Assembly: GCA_019873645.1 (NCBI GenBank)
Contig: JAIOAX010000015.1
Coordinates: 40,581-104,580 of the forward strand
Length of the DNA: 64,000 nucleotides
Direction: 5' to 3'
DNA from: Chloroflexota bacterium
GTDB taxonomy: Bacteria > Chloroflexota > Anaerolineae > B4-G1 > SLSP01
Position numbers and translations under genes: made by a program. Positions 26,869 to 36,301 of this stretch are shown here, piece after piece (within the stretch, counting starts at the first letter, position 1; each line of letters starts with the position of its first letter). The notes below the pieces were generated by a model that saw only the letters and a program-made list of their open reading frames with translations, did not search any database and was not told the DNA's origin.

Positions 26869-28244
26869 TCGGGCTTATCATTTTTGTTGGAGCATTTCTC
26901 TTGTTCACGGTGTCATTAAGGCGTCCGGCTATCCTGGCTGCGGTGCTGATCTTATTGACTTTTCTTGTGTCTGGAATGGCGCGCGGCAGCATTGTGCCGT
27001 TGTTTAGACCTAATGAAATTATCTTGTTGCTTATTTTCTGCGTGTATGTTTTGCGCAAAACGATGGCTAAACAACAAGCCGGCGACTATCCTTTTAATAT
27101 TAGTTTTATTGATAAAGGCTTCCTTGTTTTGCTCTTGGGAACAGGCATAATTCCTCTGATCAGAACTTTTTATCTCTCAGGGGGATTTCAGTTCAAAGAC
27201 ATTGCTACATATTTGGGCGCTGTTCAGTACTTCTTATTGTATAAAATTGTAAGTGGTGTGGTGAAAAACAAAAGAGACTTAAAAATGGTTTTGTATGCGT
27301 TCATGGTAGCCGGGATGATTGTCTCTTTTCTAGCTATCCTGGAGGCGCTTCATGTGCAATTTGTCGAAGACCTGTTGTGGCAATTTTATCCTTCGGCTCA
27401 TCTCACAAAGGCTCAAAGCTACACCAGGGTTGTTTCGATTCTGGGAAGCTGGGGGGGACTGGGGGCGTTTTGTGCTATTCAGATCCTGGTGTGCGCCCTG
27501 TTACTTTTCCGCCACAAAGGTTTGATTGATTCCCGGCTTTTGTATGCATGTATGGGGTTAAGCGCTTTGGCGTTCGTGCCCAGTGTCACCATAGCCCCGG
27601 CTGTGGGATTATTGATAGGGGGGCTGTACCTGTTTTCTGAGAGAAAACGGAGGAAATATATCGTTCTTGCGCTCCTGCTGGTGGGGATAGGCGTTTGGGT
27701 TTTCTGGCCTTTTGTTCAAAACCGATTGACGCTTCAGTTTGGCGAAGTGGGTAACGGCGAGTTGAACCTGGTGCCGACCACTTTTACTCATCGGCTGATG
27801 CTCTGGTCCGAGATTTACCTTCCTGTCATTCGCCAAAATTTTATCTTTGGATACGGGGCAGATATCCCTGTGGAAATCGGGCTTGGTATAACGACGACCC
27901 AGGAAAGCCAGTATTTTGGCCTGTTGTATCAAAGTGGCGTTATCGGATTACTGGCGCATTTGGCTTATGTTGCCATTGTGTTTACCGGTTTATTAAGGAC
28001 ATATAAAACGGATATGGGTTTTAATAAGATATTTGCTGAAATCAGCATGGTTTTGCTTGTTATGCTGAGTATCATGGGAATCGCCAATGCTTATTTCACT
28101 TATTCTGGTGTGGGGGAATCGTTGTGGCTTTTTTACGCCCTTTCTGTATGTGCCTATGCGGTACCCACAGCCGAGGTCAAAACAGGCTCCAAGAGTATAC
28201 CGGCGATCGCCCGTAACCCCTTAAAGGTTTTCAATGTCGGTTGA
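26865..28244 (+). CDS. O-antigen ligase/polymerase-like membrane protein (Wzy), first
   Basis: 459 residues from ATG 26865, overlapping the upstream stop. About 11-12 membrane helices are visible, with the long periplasmic-side loop near residues 290-350 holding THRLMLWSEIYLPVIRQNFIFGYG, the usual O-antigen-ligase/Wzy_C region (G-x-G-x then a helix with YQSGVIGLLAHLAYV). Expected role: joining repeat units or transfer to an acceptor outside the membrane. A second protein of this class lies at 40329-41636, so the locus probably holds both a polymerase and a ligase. Confidence 0.8.
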   Translation: MIGLIIFVGAFLLFTVSLRRPAILAAVLILLTFLVSGMARGSIVPLFRPNEIILLLIFCVYVLRKTMAKQQAGDYPFNISFIDKGFLVLLLGTGIIPLIRTFYLSGGFQFKDIATYLGAVQYFLLYKIVSGVVKNKRDLKMVLYAFMVAGMIVSFLAILEALHVQFVEDLLWQFYPSAHLTKAQSYTRVVSILGSWGGLGAFCAIQILVCALLLFRHKGLIDSRLLYACMGLSALAFVPSVTIAPAVGLLIGGLYLFSERKRRKYIVLALLLVGIGVWVFWPFVQNRLTLQFGEVGNGELNLVPTTFTHRLMLWSEIYLPVIRQNFIFGYGADIPVEIGLGITTTQESQYFGLLYQSGVIGLLAHLAYVAIVFTGLLRTYKTDMGFNKIFAEISMVLLVMLSIMGIANAYFTYSGVGESLWLFYALSVCAYAVPTAEVKTGSKSIPAIARNPLKVFNVG

Positions 28245-29205
28245 TGTGATGCACTCCAGCCCCAACTTTATGAAAAAAGAGAGCCGGATCCCTAAGTATT
28301 TGTCTGTTCATGGGGTACCGCTGAAGCATTATTACCATGATTTCCGCTATGAGTTGTTTATTCCCAGAAAGATGGACGGCCAGGGGATTCCTTTGTGGGA
28401 TTACGGAGATCCAATCGGCCCACGCTATCATCCGGTTTTAATCACCGCGTATGCGTTGGCGGTGCATGAAAAATATCTTCATGATGGCGCTGATGAATCC
28501 CGACGGCAGTTTTTGCAGCTTGCAGATTTCCTGGTCGAAATGCAAAAAAGGAGCCAAACAGGGTATGGATGGGAATATGACATACCCAACTATAAATTTT
28601 ATATCACGCCCCCCTGGATTTCGGCCATGGGTCAGGGAATGGGTATTTCGGTCTTATTGCGTGCTTATCAAATAAACCCGCTCCCTGCATATCTGGAGAG
28701 CGCCACTAAAGCCTTAACAGCATTTGAAGTCTTGGGTTCTCAAGGGGGGGTCAGGGATATTGATGCGCATAATCGGGTGTTTTTTGAAGAAGTCCCATCC
28801 ACAGCGCCGCTGTATGCAAAGCACATCCTAAACGGTTTTTATTTTGCTCTCTGGGGAATCTATGATTATTATCGCGTTACCGGGGCGGAGAGAGCAAAGA
28901 AGTTATTCGAGGAGGGGATAACGACCTTGGTAGCAAAAGCTCCGGAGTATGATGCCGGTTTTTGGACGCTGTATTGTTTAGGCTATAAGAATTATCTGGC
29001 AGATCGTTTCTACCATCAGTTACACATTGATGGAATGACTATCTTTGGGCGAATTACCGGAGAATCGGTATTTGATGACTATGCCAGGCGTTGGGATGCT
29101 TATCAGAAGAATCGGATCAATCTGTGCCGTTGGTGGATCATTTACAAATACTCTCGAATCGCTCATAAAATCAATCGCCTTGTTACTTTTCTAAAGTTGT
29201 TATAG
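28234..29205 (+). CDS. D-glucuronyl C5-epimerase-like protein
   Basis: 323 residues, starting inside the end of the wzy-like gene (11-base overlap). The C5-epim_C pattern is clear: WISAMGQGMGISVLLRAY, then FEVLGSQGGVRD, FFEEVPST, and LNGFYFALWGIYDYYRVTG. Family enzymes invert C5 of glucuronate in heparosan or alginate-like chains, converting D-GlcA to L-IdoA at polymer level. The domain is about the minimal catalytic length, without the N-terminal beta-domain of the animal enzyme. No signal peptide is seen, so it may act on lipid-linked repeats in the cytoplasm. Presence implies uronic acid in the polymer. Confidence 0.8.
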   Translation: MSVDVMHSSPNFMKKESRIPKYLSVHGVPLKHYYHDFRYELFIPRKMDGQGIPLWDYGDPIGPRYHPVLITAYALAVHEKYLHDGADESRRQFLQLADFLVEMQKRSQTGYGWEYDIPNYKFYITPPWISAMGQGMGISVLLRAYQINPLPAYLESATKALTAFEVLGSQGGVRDIDAHNRVFFEEVPSTAPLYAKHILNGFYFALWGIYDYYRVTGAERAKKLFEEGITTLVAKAPEYDAGFWTLYCLGYKNYLADRFYHQLHIDGMTIFGRITGESVFDDYARRWDAYQKNRINLCRWWIIYKYSRIAHKINRLVTFLKLL

Positions 29206-29213
29206 GTGTAGCG

Positions 29214-30236
29214 ATGCTAAATAGGGATGACAGGAAAGCATTGTTCATCGTTTGGGGAAATTTCAGCCCGCGAGCCGAGGATTTTGTGGCGCATTTCGAC
29301 GCGGCGATGACGATGCTATTTATCCATTATCCGCATTTGAAAAAGCTGCCGTTTCTTTTGCCGGTAAGATACCTGGCCTCAGCCATCCGTACCTGGAATT
29401 ACTTAAGAGAGTATCGGCCCGGCGTTGTCTTGGTTCAAAATCCACCGTTATTTGCGCCGCTGGTTGTCTTCCTGTACTCGCGCGTTCGTAAGGATACCCG
29501 TTTCGTGATTGATGCTCATTCCAGTTGTTTTAACTCGCCTGCCTGGAACTGGAGCTTGCCCCTGCAGCGTTGGTTGTCGAGATATGCTGCTGTCACTTTA
29601 ATCCACAACGTCGAAGTTGCAGAGTATACCCGACACTGGCCCGGGCAGGTGCTGGTGTTAGACGACGCCCCGTTACAGGTGATGGCCGAGGCTATGTTGC
29701 CTCCGGAAAGCAGCTTTAAGAAGGTCGTGGTCATTTCATCCTTTGCATGGGATGAACCTATAGATCTGGTCTTGAAAGCTGCTGAATCTATACCCGATGT
29801 AGAATTTTATATTACCGGCGACTACAGGCGGGGTAGTGAAACACTGCTCAAAACAAAACCGGCCAATGTATACTTTACAGGTTTTGTGCCGCGTGTTGAG
29901 TATTTTCGGCACCTCAGTAGCGCGAACGCTGTTATGGTACTGACGACCAGAGATCACACGATGCAACGGGGAGCTTGGGAAGCATTGTATTACGGACAAC
30001 CTCTCATCCTTTCTGATCAAAGGACATTGCGTTCGTATTTTGACAAGGGGACGATATTGGTACCTAACACGGTTGAAGGGATCGTGGCGGGGGTTGAGGA
30101 GATGCGGCGCCGGGAAAAGGAACTACGAGACGAGATGACAGCTTTGGCGTTGCTCAAGCGTCAGCGTTGGTTGGACCAGATCAAGGAGTTGGGACGGTTT
30201 ATTGACCTGCCGCCTGTTCTGGATTTAGAAAGCTAA
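29214..30236 (+). CDS. Glycosyltransferase (GT4-like, GT-B fold)
   Basis: 340 residues. The N-terminal part has VLVQNPPLFAPLVV and FVIDAHSSCFNSPAWN; the C-terminal Rossmann half has KVVVISSFAWDEPIDLVLKAAE, VYFTGFVPRVEYF, and the donor-site region MQRGAWEALYYGQPLILSD. These fit a GT-B fold glycosyltransferase related to GT4. No signal peptide or membrane segment. Sugar and linkage unknown. It lies 8 bases after the C5-epimerase-like gene, in the same operon. Confidence 0.8.
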   Translation: MLNRDDRKALFIVWGNFSPRAEDFVAHFDAAMTMLFIHYPHLKKLPFLLPVRYLASAIRTWNYLREYRPGVVLVQNPPLFAPLVVFLYSRVRKDTRFVIDAHSSCFNSPAWNWSLPLQRWLSRYAAVTLIHNVEVAEYTRHWPGQVLVLDDAPLQVMAEAMLPPESSFKKVVVISSFAWDEPIDLVLKAAESIPDVEFYITGDYRRGSETLLKTKPANVYFTGFVPRVEYFRHLSSANAVMVLTTRDHTMQRGAWEALYYGQPLILSDQRTLRSYFDKGTILVPNTVEGIVAGVEEMRRREKELRDEMTALALLKRQRWLDQIKELGRFIDLPPVLDLES

Positions 30237-30256
30237 AAGAGGAGCTAAACGCAAAA

Positions 30257-31315
30257 ATGAAGATTGTTTCAGTGGTGGGAACGCGCCCGAATTTCATCAA
30301 GGAGGTGCTGATTAATCGTCGCCTCAAGTTACTGGGGATACAGGAGGTTTTAGTCCACACCGGTCAACACTATGATCGAGAAATGTCCGATGTCTTTTTT
30401 GATCAGTTGCAGATTCCTGTTCCCGATTATCAACTGGAAGTGCCAACCGGTTCCCATGCCAGACAAACGGCTGCTATTTTAACCGGCGTAGAAGAGATAT
30501 TGTTGCAAGAGAAGCCGGATGTAACCCTGGTTTACGGCGATGTGACTTCTACTTTAGCTGGAGCTTTGGCCTCGGCGAAGTTACGCATTCCTGTGGCGCA
30601 TGTTGAGGCCGGCATTCGCACGGATGCACGGTATAACCCGGAGGAAATTAATCGTCGTCTAACCGATCACCTGTCCGAGTTGCTTTTAACGAACACGGAA
30701 GAAGCTACTGCGGCTTTGTTGGACGAGGGTTTCCCACAAGCGGACGTGGTGTTTACAGGCGACGTAATGCAGGATATCTTGCTTCATACTGTAAAGAGTC
30801 TGGAGTTGGAACTTCGCCGCGGTGACTACCATCTGGCGACGGTGCATCGGGCAGAGAACGTGGATTCCCGGGAACGCCTGACCGAGATTGTTGAGGGATT
30901 TATCCAATCCGGGCAACACATCCTGTTTCCTGTTCACCCCCGAACTCGTAAGAAGCTAGAAGAGTTCGGCCTTTTGGACCGTGTTGAAAGTTGTAAGAAT
31001 GTTGAATTGCTCCCACCGGTAGGTTATAAGGAATTTGTTACCCTTTTGGCTGGATGTGACAAGGTCTTGACCGATTCCGGCGGCGTCAGGAGAGAGGGCT
31101 ACATTTTGGGTAAGCCGGTCGTCGTGCTGATCGAGATTACCTGGTTCCCGGCAATTCTCCGCGCCGGATGGAAACGTATTGCCGGCGCCAAACGGGATGC
31201 GATTGTAGAAGCTATCCGTGACTTCACGCCGCCGTCGGAGCACCCACCCATTTTCGGTAATGGAGATGCTCATGAACGGATTGTGGCTGCTATTGTGGAA
31301 AAGTTTTCTAAGTAA
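30257..31315 (+). CDS. UDP-N-acetylglucosamine 2-epimerase family (WecB/WbpI-like)
   Basis: 352 residues, the normal length for non-hydrolysing UDP-GlcNAc 2-epimerase. Landmarks: VVGTRPNFIKEVLI at the N-terminus, VHTGQHYDREMS, VYGDVTST, HVEAGIRT, PEEINRRLTDHLS, VHRAENVD, HPRTRKKL and DSGGVRREGYILGKPVVVL. These carry the catalytic acids and the UDP site. It makes the manno epimer. Together with the dehydrogenase-, amino- and acetyl-transferase genes of this locus it could act as WbpI on UDP-2,3-diacetamido-glucuronate instead of on UDP-GlcNAc. Confidence 0.9.
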   Translation: MKIVSVVGTRPNFIKEVLINRRLKLLGIQEVLVHTGQHYDREMSDVFFDQLQIPVPDYQLEVPTGSHARQTAAILTGVEEILLQEKPDVTLVYGDVTSTLAGALASAKLRIPVAHVEAGIRTDARYNPEEINRRLTDHLSELLLTNTEEATAALLDEGFPQADVVFTGDVMQDILLHTVKSLELELRRGDYHLATVHRAENVDSRERLTEIVEGFIQSGQHILFPVHPRTRKKLEEFGLLDRVESCKNVELLPPVGYKEFVTLLAGCDKVLTDSGGVRREGYILGKPVVVLIEITWFPAILRAGWKRIAGAKRDAIVEAIRDFTPPSEHPPIFGNGDAHERIVAAIVEKFSK

Positions 31316-31327
31316 AAGGTGATGGTT

Positions 31328-32503
31328 ATGCCTAAGATTTTGATGATTGCGCAATCGCATTACTTGAGTGATCCACGCGTGCGCCGCGAGGCCGAGGCGT
31401 TGGCTGAGGTGGGTTATCACGTTGATGTCATAGGCTTACAACGTCATGGGGAACCGCCCGAACAAGTTGTAAACGGTGTGCATGCTTTTGGAATCGCATT
31501 GGGGCGCGAACACGGGAGTGTTTTACGTTATCTATATGAGTATGGTGTTTTCTTGATCCTCGCAGCTCTATTGGCCTTGCGTTTACATTTGAAGAACCAT
31601 TACACGCTTATTCAAGTCGCCAATTTGCCCGACACTCTGGTTTTGGCCGCCTTGCTGCCGAAGTTGATGGGGTGCCGGGTAGTGTTTGATGCTCATGAGG
31701 CTATGCCGGAATCGTTCAGGATCAAATATGGATGGCGTGAGAACGGCTTAGGCGACCGGTTAATCTCTATGTTGGAAACGGCCTGCATGGCTCTGGCAAA
31801 TCATGTTTTGACCATTCATGAACCTATACGCCAGTTGTTTATCAGTAAAAAAAGAGTTCGACCGGAGAAAATATCCGTTGTCATGAATTGGCCTGATGAG
31901 AAAATTTTTGGATTTTCAGGAATCCCACCGCTCTCGGCGAATGGTAAATTTAATATAATCTATGCTGGAACCATTGCCGAACGGTATGGGCTGCAGACGG
32001 CTATTCGGGCTTTGCCCTTGTTAATACCAGAAATTCCCAATATCCATCTCCGTATCCTGGGCAAGGGGGACTACACATCTGCACTTCAACAACTGACCAG
32101 GGAATTGAACGTTGAAGAGTACGTTTCCTTTGAAGCTCCTATTCCATTGGTTGCTATACCTGATGTTTATCGTTCTTCGGACATTGGCATCTCACCTCAA
32201 GCCGACCGGACATTTGGTAATATCTACTTTTCCACGAAGGTTGCCGAATATTTGGCTGTTGGGTTGCCCGCGATTGTGGCCAAGACCCCGATTATGGCCC
32301 ATTATTACAATGATTCGCAGGTTGCATTTTTTGAACCTAATGATTATCATGGATTTGCCAGATGCGTCTTAAGACTTTACCATGACCAAGAGTATCGCAG
32401 AACGCTTATTGAAAATGGCCTGGCATTGTCCCAAAGATGTAACTGGTCTGCTGAAAAACAGGTATACTGGTCCATTATGGAGCGTCTTACTGCGTCTAGT
32501 TAG
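31328..32503 (+). CDS. Glycosyltransferase family 4 protein
   Basis: 391 residues from ATG 31328; GTG 31319 and ATG 31322 are also in frame, but AAAGG at 31315-31318 is best spaced for 31328. N-terminal LMIAQSHYLSDPRVRREAEAL is the classic GT4 donor-loop start (DPRVRREA). The second half has IIYAGTIAERYGLQTAI, LRILGKGDY and the sugar-nucleotide segment FSTKVAEYLAVGLPAIVAK with the conserved Glu. A retaining transferase, probably adding one residue of the repeat unit. Confidence 0.88.
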   Translation: MPKILMIAQSHYLSDPRVRREAEALAEVGYHVDVIGLQRHGEPPEQVVNGVHAFGIALGREHGSVLRYLYEYGVFLILAALLALRLHLKNHYTLIQVANLPDTLVLAALLPKLMGCRVVFDAHEAMPESFRIKYGWRENGLGDRLISMLETACMALANHVLTIHEPIRQLFISKKRVRPEKISVVMNWPDEKIFGFSGIPPLSANGKFNIIYAGTIAERYGLQTAIRALPLLIPEIPNIHLRILGKGDYTSALQQLTRELNVEEYVSFEAPIPLVAIPDVYRSSDIGISPQADRTFGNIYFSTKVAEYLAVGLPAIVAKTPIMAHYYNDSQVAFFEPNDYHGFARCVLRLYHDQEYRRTLIENGLALSQRCNWSAEKQVYWSIMERLTASS

Positions 32504-32568
32504 CTGCAACTTGTAATTACCCCCAAGTCTTTTTATATGCACAAATTTATCTTCGAGGAGAATCCGAA

Positions 32569-33351
32569 ATGTCGCAAAATGATAATAGCGTTGATCTGGT
32601 GATCGGTCTCGGTGAAACAGGACGGCCACTGATGGAGATATTACAGCAAACCTATGCCACTATGGGGCAAGATATCAATCCGATTGAAGTCCCGGCCAAG
32701 GTAAGGGTTCTGCATATTTGTATTCCATTTCAGGTTGGGAATTATGTCGGTGTGGTGACTAATTATATCCGACAATATCAACCAGAGCTGACGATCGTTC
32801 ATTCTACTGTAGTCCCTGGTACTACCCGTGCAATCTATGATTCGCTTGGTGGGGGAGAGGTTGCTTATAGCCCGATTCGTGGAAAACACACTCGCATGCG
32901 TCAAGACTTGATGTACTATACGAAGTTCATCGCTGGAGTAACCCCTGAGGCCGGACGACGCGGAGCGGAATACCTGGCAAACGCAGGCTTCAAAGTACGC
33001 CAGGTTTCTAAATGTGAATCACTCGAACTGGCGAAAATTATTGAAACCACTTATTTTGGTCTTTTGATCGCTTGGGCGCAAGAAGTCGAGCGATATTGCG
33101 CGACTCTTGGCGCAGATTATGATGAGGCTATGTTGTTGACAGAAGAAGTTAATTACCTGCCCCCTGTCGTTTTTCGGCCGGGCTTTATCGGCGGCCATTG
33201 TGTCATGCCAAACATTGAATTGCTCGAGACCGTTTGCCCTTCTCCATTTCTCGATGTGATCAAAGAGTCGAATGAGCGCAAGAAAAGAGAATGGTTGGCG
33301 CAAGGGAAAGATTTAAGTGAACGTATTGCCCCGCGGAGCAAAGTGGCATAA
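32569..33351 (+). CDS. Short UDP-glucose/GDP-mannose dehydrogenase-like protein
   Basis: 260 residues, against about 430 for nucleotide-sugar 6-dehydrogenases. It has a Rossmann start VIGLGETGRPL, HSTVVPGTT, the helix LAKIIETTYFGLLIAWAQEVE (with the usual central Asn replaced) and GFIGGHCVMPN with the candidate catalytic Cys211. The C-terminal UDP-binding domain is missing and the stop is clean, so this is a compact form and not a frameshift. It may still oxidise a nucleotide sugar to a uronic acid, or may act differently. AGGAG precedes the start. Confidence 0.72.
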   Translation: MSQNDNSVDLVIGLGETGRPLMEILQQTYATMGQDINPIEVPAKVRVLHICIPFQVGNYVGVVTNYIRQYQPELTIVHSTVVPGTTRAIYDSLGGGEVAYSPIRGKHTRMRQDLMYYTKFIAGVTPEAGRRGAEYLANAGFKVRQVSKCESLELAKIIETTYFGLLIAWAQEVERYCATLGADYDEAMLLTEEVNYLPPVVFRPGFIGGHCVMPNIELLETVCPSPFLDVIKESNERKKREWLAQGKDLSERIAPRSKVA

Positions 33352-33465
33352 GTATAGATACTTTCAAAGAAGCGTGAGTTTCCTGGTCTGATCGGTGTTT
33401 GTCCTGGCATTGAATTGTGCTTTACGCCACGACCGTCATGCGGCGTTGGGAGAATATCTTATACT

Positions 33466-34980
33466 ATGTTTCGGCAATTTAGCATCAAACGCATAATCAC
33501 CTTCTTTTTGATTGACTGGCTTGGCACCCTGACAATGCTCTATGTTGCCGTGCTTCTGCGCGCCAGAGTCGGTCAACTGCCCCTGTGGCTACTTCAGGTG
33601 GTTCAACGGTTGGAGATTCCCGAAGGCGGTCACTGGGTCAATTGGGCGACCATCAGCCCCGGCGAAATCATGTCCCCCTACGTTTTTGTGCTTGTGGCGT
33701 TGATCTGGCCGTTCTATCTGTTGTTATTTTCAGTCTATGATGGACGACGTCAGCAAACGCTCAAGACCGAATTGTTTAACGTTTTTTTGGTGATTTGTGT
33801 CGCCACGATGACATTCGCGGGGGGGTTGTATTTTACCTATCGTGAAACTCCGCGTGTGATGGTGCCGATTTTCTTTATTCTTGACGTGACGCTGCTTCTT
33901 GGAACTCGCATCATCTGGTGGACGTACCGGCGTGCATGGGGGGGGCGTCATTCTGAAAACTACCGTTCGGTCATCGTTGTGGGCGCCGGCGATGTGGGGC
34001 GCAGGGCCGTGGAACAATTACAAGAGTGTGCCTGGGCGGACATAAAAATTGTTGGTTACGTGGATGACGACCCCGGTAAACAAGGGCTCCGTTTTGTTGA
34101 TCTGCCGGTGTTAGGCACGTTGGAGCAACTGCCAGATGTTGTAAAGACTTACCGTATTCAGGATGCCGTAGTAGCCTTACCTTTGCGCGCTCACGAACAG
34201 CTTATCAAGACATGTCGAACATTGCAAGAGATGTTGGTCCATGTCCACGTCATTCCTGATTTGTTTGCCCTCTCTTTCCCCAGCGCGGCACTGGAAGGCT
34301 TTGGGGGTATTCCTGTCATTGATCTGGGACAGCCGGGCATCCACGGGTGGCAGCGATTTTTCAAACGGGCGTTTGATGCTATCGCCGCAGCTATAGGGTT
34401 GCTGTTTCTTGCTCCGTTATTCGGTGTGGTTGCCCTGTTGATTAAGTTGGATTCACCCGGACCGGTTTTCTTCAAACAGAAGCGGATAGGGGAAAATGGG
34501 CGGCCTTTTGAAATGTTCAAGTTTCGTTCCATGCGCTGCGATGCAGATCCTGAGATACATAAAGCTTACGTGCAGCGCCTGATTAAGGAGAACATCGGTG
34601 TAGGGGCTGCTTCTGGCAAGCAAGTCAGTCTTAAAATGGAAGATGATCCTCGCATCACACGAGTTGGGCGGATCATTCGCAAGACCAGCATTGATGAGCT
34701 ACCGCAGCTTCTGAATGTACTGCGTGGGGATATGAGTCTGGTTGGCCCACGTCCGCCTTTGCCGTATGAGGTGGAGCTTTACGAAGAGTGGCACAAACAT
34801 CGGCTGGATGTTCCCCCTGGCGTGACCGGTTGGTGGCAGGTAAAAGGGCGCAATCGCGTCTCTTTTGATGAGATGATTCGCATGGACTTGTACTATATCG
34901 AACACCGATCATTCTGGATGGATCTTAAAATCTTGTTATTGACCCCCTGGGCGGCATTATCAGGCAAAGGGGCCGGGTAA
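33466..34980 (+). CDS. Exopolysaccharide polyprenyl glycosylphosphotransferase (WcaJ/WbaP-type)
   Basis: 504 residues from ATG 33466. Four to five N-terminal membrane helices precede a Rossmann CoA-binding-like domain ([17 protein letters not shown]). Another helix (residues about 305-330) leads to the catalytic bacterial sugar-transferase domain, with [67 protein letters not shown] and [13 protein letters not shown]. It starts the repeat unit by moving sugar-1-phosphate from UDP-sugar to undecaprenyl phosphate. The IS element lies just downstream. Confidence 0.92.
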   Translation: MFRQFSIKRIITFFLIDWLGTLTMLYVAVLLRARVGQLPLWLLQVVQRLEIPEGGHWVNWATISPGEIMSPYVFVLVALIWPFYLLLFSVYDGRRQQTLKTELFNVFLVICVATMTFAGGLYFTYRETPRVMVPIFFILDVTLLLGTRIIWWTYRRAWGGRHSENYRSVIVVGAGDVGRRAVEQLQECAWADIKIVGYVDDDPGKQGLRFVDLPVLGTLEQLPDVVKTYRIQDAVVALPLRAHEQLIKTCRTLQEMLVHVHVIPDLFALSFPSAALEGFGGIPVIDLGQPGIHGWQRFFKRAFDAIAAAIGLLFLAPLFGVVALLIKLDSPGPVFFKQKRIGENGRPFEMFKFRSMRCDADPEIHKAYVQRLIKENIGVGAASGKQVSLKMEDDPRITRVGRIIRKTSIDELPQLLNVLRGDMSLVGPRPPLPYEVELYEEWHKHRLDVPPGVTGWWQVKGRNRVSFDEMIRMDLYYIEHRSFWMDLKILLLTPWAALSGKGAG

Positions 34981-35037
34981 GGGAAATAGGATTGGTGGCT
35001 GGTGGGATTGAAGTGACCCCCAAAAACTGGACACTTT

Positions 35038-35898
35038 TTAAGCGTTTTTTAGTTTGCCCTCGCAGGGCAGTTGCTGTTCAGTACGCCACTGGGCCTCGAA
35101 CTCGGCCGGTGTCAGATAACCCAGCGAGGAATGGATGCGCTTGTGGGTATAGACATCATCCAGAAAGCGCCCCAACTGACGGTAAGCATCATGATAATCA
35201 AGATATTCAGACAGGTCAACCTCCTCTTCTTTGATGGTGCGGATGAGCCGCTCGGCGTACCCATTCTGCCAAGCCTCACCCTGCTCAGCCATGCTAATCT
35301 GGACTTGTGCCGCTTGCAGGACGGCGGTATAGGCGGTCGCGGCATACTGCACACCTTGATCGGAGTGATGGATCTGCGGGGCCGGGTACTTGGCCAACGC
35401 CTGCTGCAGCGCCGTCAACGTCAGAGTGTGATCCAGGTCATGGCCCAGATGCCAGCCGCGGATACCACGGGTGAAGACATCCATAATCACCGCCAGGTAA
35501 ACAAAGCCGTTGTGCAGGTGAATGTACGTGATGTCACACACCCACACTTGTTCTGGTCGCTCAACCGGCAAGTCCAAGACCAGGTTCGGGTAGCGCGGAA
35601 AAGCGTGCTCACTGTTGGTCGTGCGCCGCTTGCGGCGCTTGATCTGAGCCGAGATCGTCATATCGCGCATCAAACGCTGCACCCGCTTGCGGTTGACGCA
35701 CCATTTAGCCCGCCGCAACTGCGCAGTAATACGGCTATCGCCGTATTTAGGCCATTGCGCGGCCGTTTGCTTGATCGCTGCCCGCAAACGAGTCTTATCG
35801 GGCGCTACCAAAGGTCGGTAGTAGTAACTGCTGCGTGGTACCCCCAGCACCGCGCATATGACCGTTACCGGATACGCTTGCGCCAGCACCGCGATCAC
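35038..35898 (-). CDS. IS3-family transposase OrfB (DDE integrase)
   Basis: 286 residues. HTH_21-type N-terminal region (SSYYYRP), then the rve catalytic core: first Asp in VWVCDITYI, second in IHHSDQGVQY, Glu in WQNGYAERLIRTIK, and the C-terminal RIHSSLGYLTPAEFE. GTG start at 35898 overlaps the OrfA stop (GTGA). Expressed mainly as the OrfAB fusion by -1 frameshifting at the A7 run (35940-35946), after which the frame is open into OrfB. Confidence 0.93.
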   Translation of the reverse strand: MIAVLAQAYPVTVICAVLGVPRSSYYYRPLVAPDKTRLRAAIKQTAAQWPKYGDSRITAQLRRAKWCVNRKRVQRLMRDMTISAQIKRRKRRTTNSEHAFPRYPNLVLDLPVERPEQVWVCDITYIHLHNGFVYLAVIMDVFTRGIRGWHLGHDLDHTLTLTALQQALAKYPAPQIHHSDQGVQYAATAYTAVLQAAQVQISMAEQGEAWQNGYAERLIRTIKEEEVDLSEYLDYHDAYRQLGRFLDDVYTHKRIHSSLGYLTPAEFEAQWRTEQQLPCEGKLKNA

Positions 35899-36200
35899 CT
35901 CCCGCTTGCGGGCGACCGAGAGGTCAAGATGTGCGAGGCTTTTTTTGCCACTTCCAACTCCAGTGTCAACCGACCCACCAGCCGTTCTAGCTCCGCGATG
36001 CGCGCCTGTTCCTCACCCCGGCTCGGCGTGGTGGAAAAAATCTCGGGCGCACGGGCGACGAACTCTTCTTGCCACCGCCGCAAGACCTGCGAACTCAACT
36101 GGTGCTCCCGACAGAGTTGCTCTCTGTCTTTGACGCCGGTCAATTCTTCCAGGACGACCTGGGCCTTGAAGTCAGGTGTGAATACTCTTCGCTTGACCAT
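35895..36200 (-). CDS. IS3-family transposase OrfA (HTH)
   Basis: 101 residues starting MVKRRVFTPDFKAQVVLEEL. It has the helix-turn-helix of the HTH_Tnp_1 family (EHQLSSQVLRRWQEEFV) and a leucine-zipper helix (ARIAELERLVGRLTLELEVAKK). It binds the terminal repeats. Codons GCA AAA AAA GCC near the end hold the slippery run; a shift to -1 enters the OrfB frame, consistent with family behaviour. Confidence 0.92.
   Translation of the reverse strand: MVKRRVFTPDFKAQVVLEELTGVKDREQLCREHQLSSQVLRRWQEEFVARAPEIFSTTPSRGEEQARIAELERLVGRLTLELEVAKKASHILTSRSPASGR
35940..35946 (-). promoter_or_regulatory. Programmed -1 frameshift site of the IS3 element
   Basis: A run of seven A on the minus strand inside the end of orfA. 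Moving back one base puts the ribosome in the orfB frame, which stays open from here into OrfB. No stimulatory structure was evaluated. Confidence 0.7.
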
Positions 36201-36301
36201 GTTTCCCCCTTTGGACAGATTGTATTTGAACTATCTAACCTGTCCAATTTTCGGGGGTCAGTTCAGATATCAAACATTACAGGACTTATGCAGATGCGAT
36301 T

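Larger units (their letters stand above)
35009..36265. mobile_element. Intact IS3-family insertion sequence, 1257 bp
   Basis: Bounded by 25-bp imperfect inverted repeats at 35009-35033 and 36241-36265; left end TGAAGTGACCCCCAAAAACT, right end complement TGAACTGACCCCCGAAAATT, 22 of 25 matched. A 3-bp direct repeat GAT (35006-35008 and 36266-36268) is the target duplication. The element holds two overlapping minus-strand genes with a slippery A7. All parts look intact. It lies between the sugar-phosphate transferase and the Gfo/Idh/MocA gene and may disturb read-through in the polysaccharide locus. Confidence 0.93.

Noticed and set aside
33415..33465. Longer N-terminus for the sugar-phosphate transferase (start near 33415)
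   Set aside because: The added residues do not resemble the family start; ATG 33466 begins the normal membrane-helix N-terminus.
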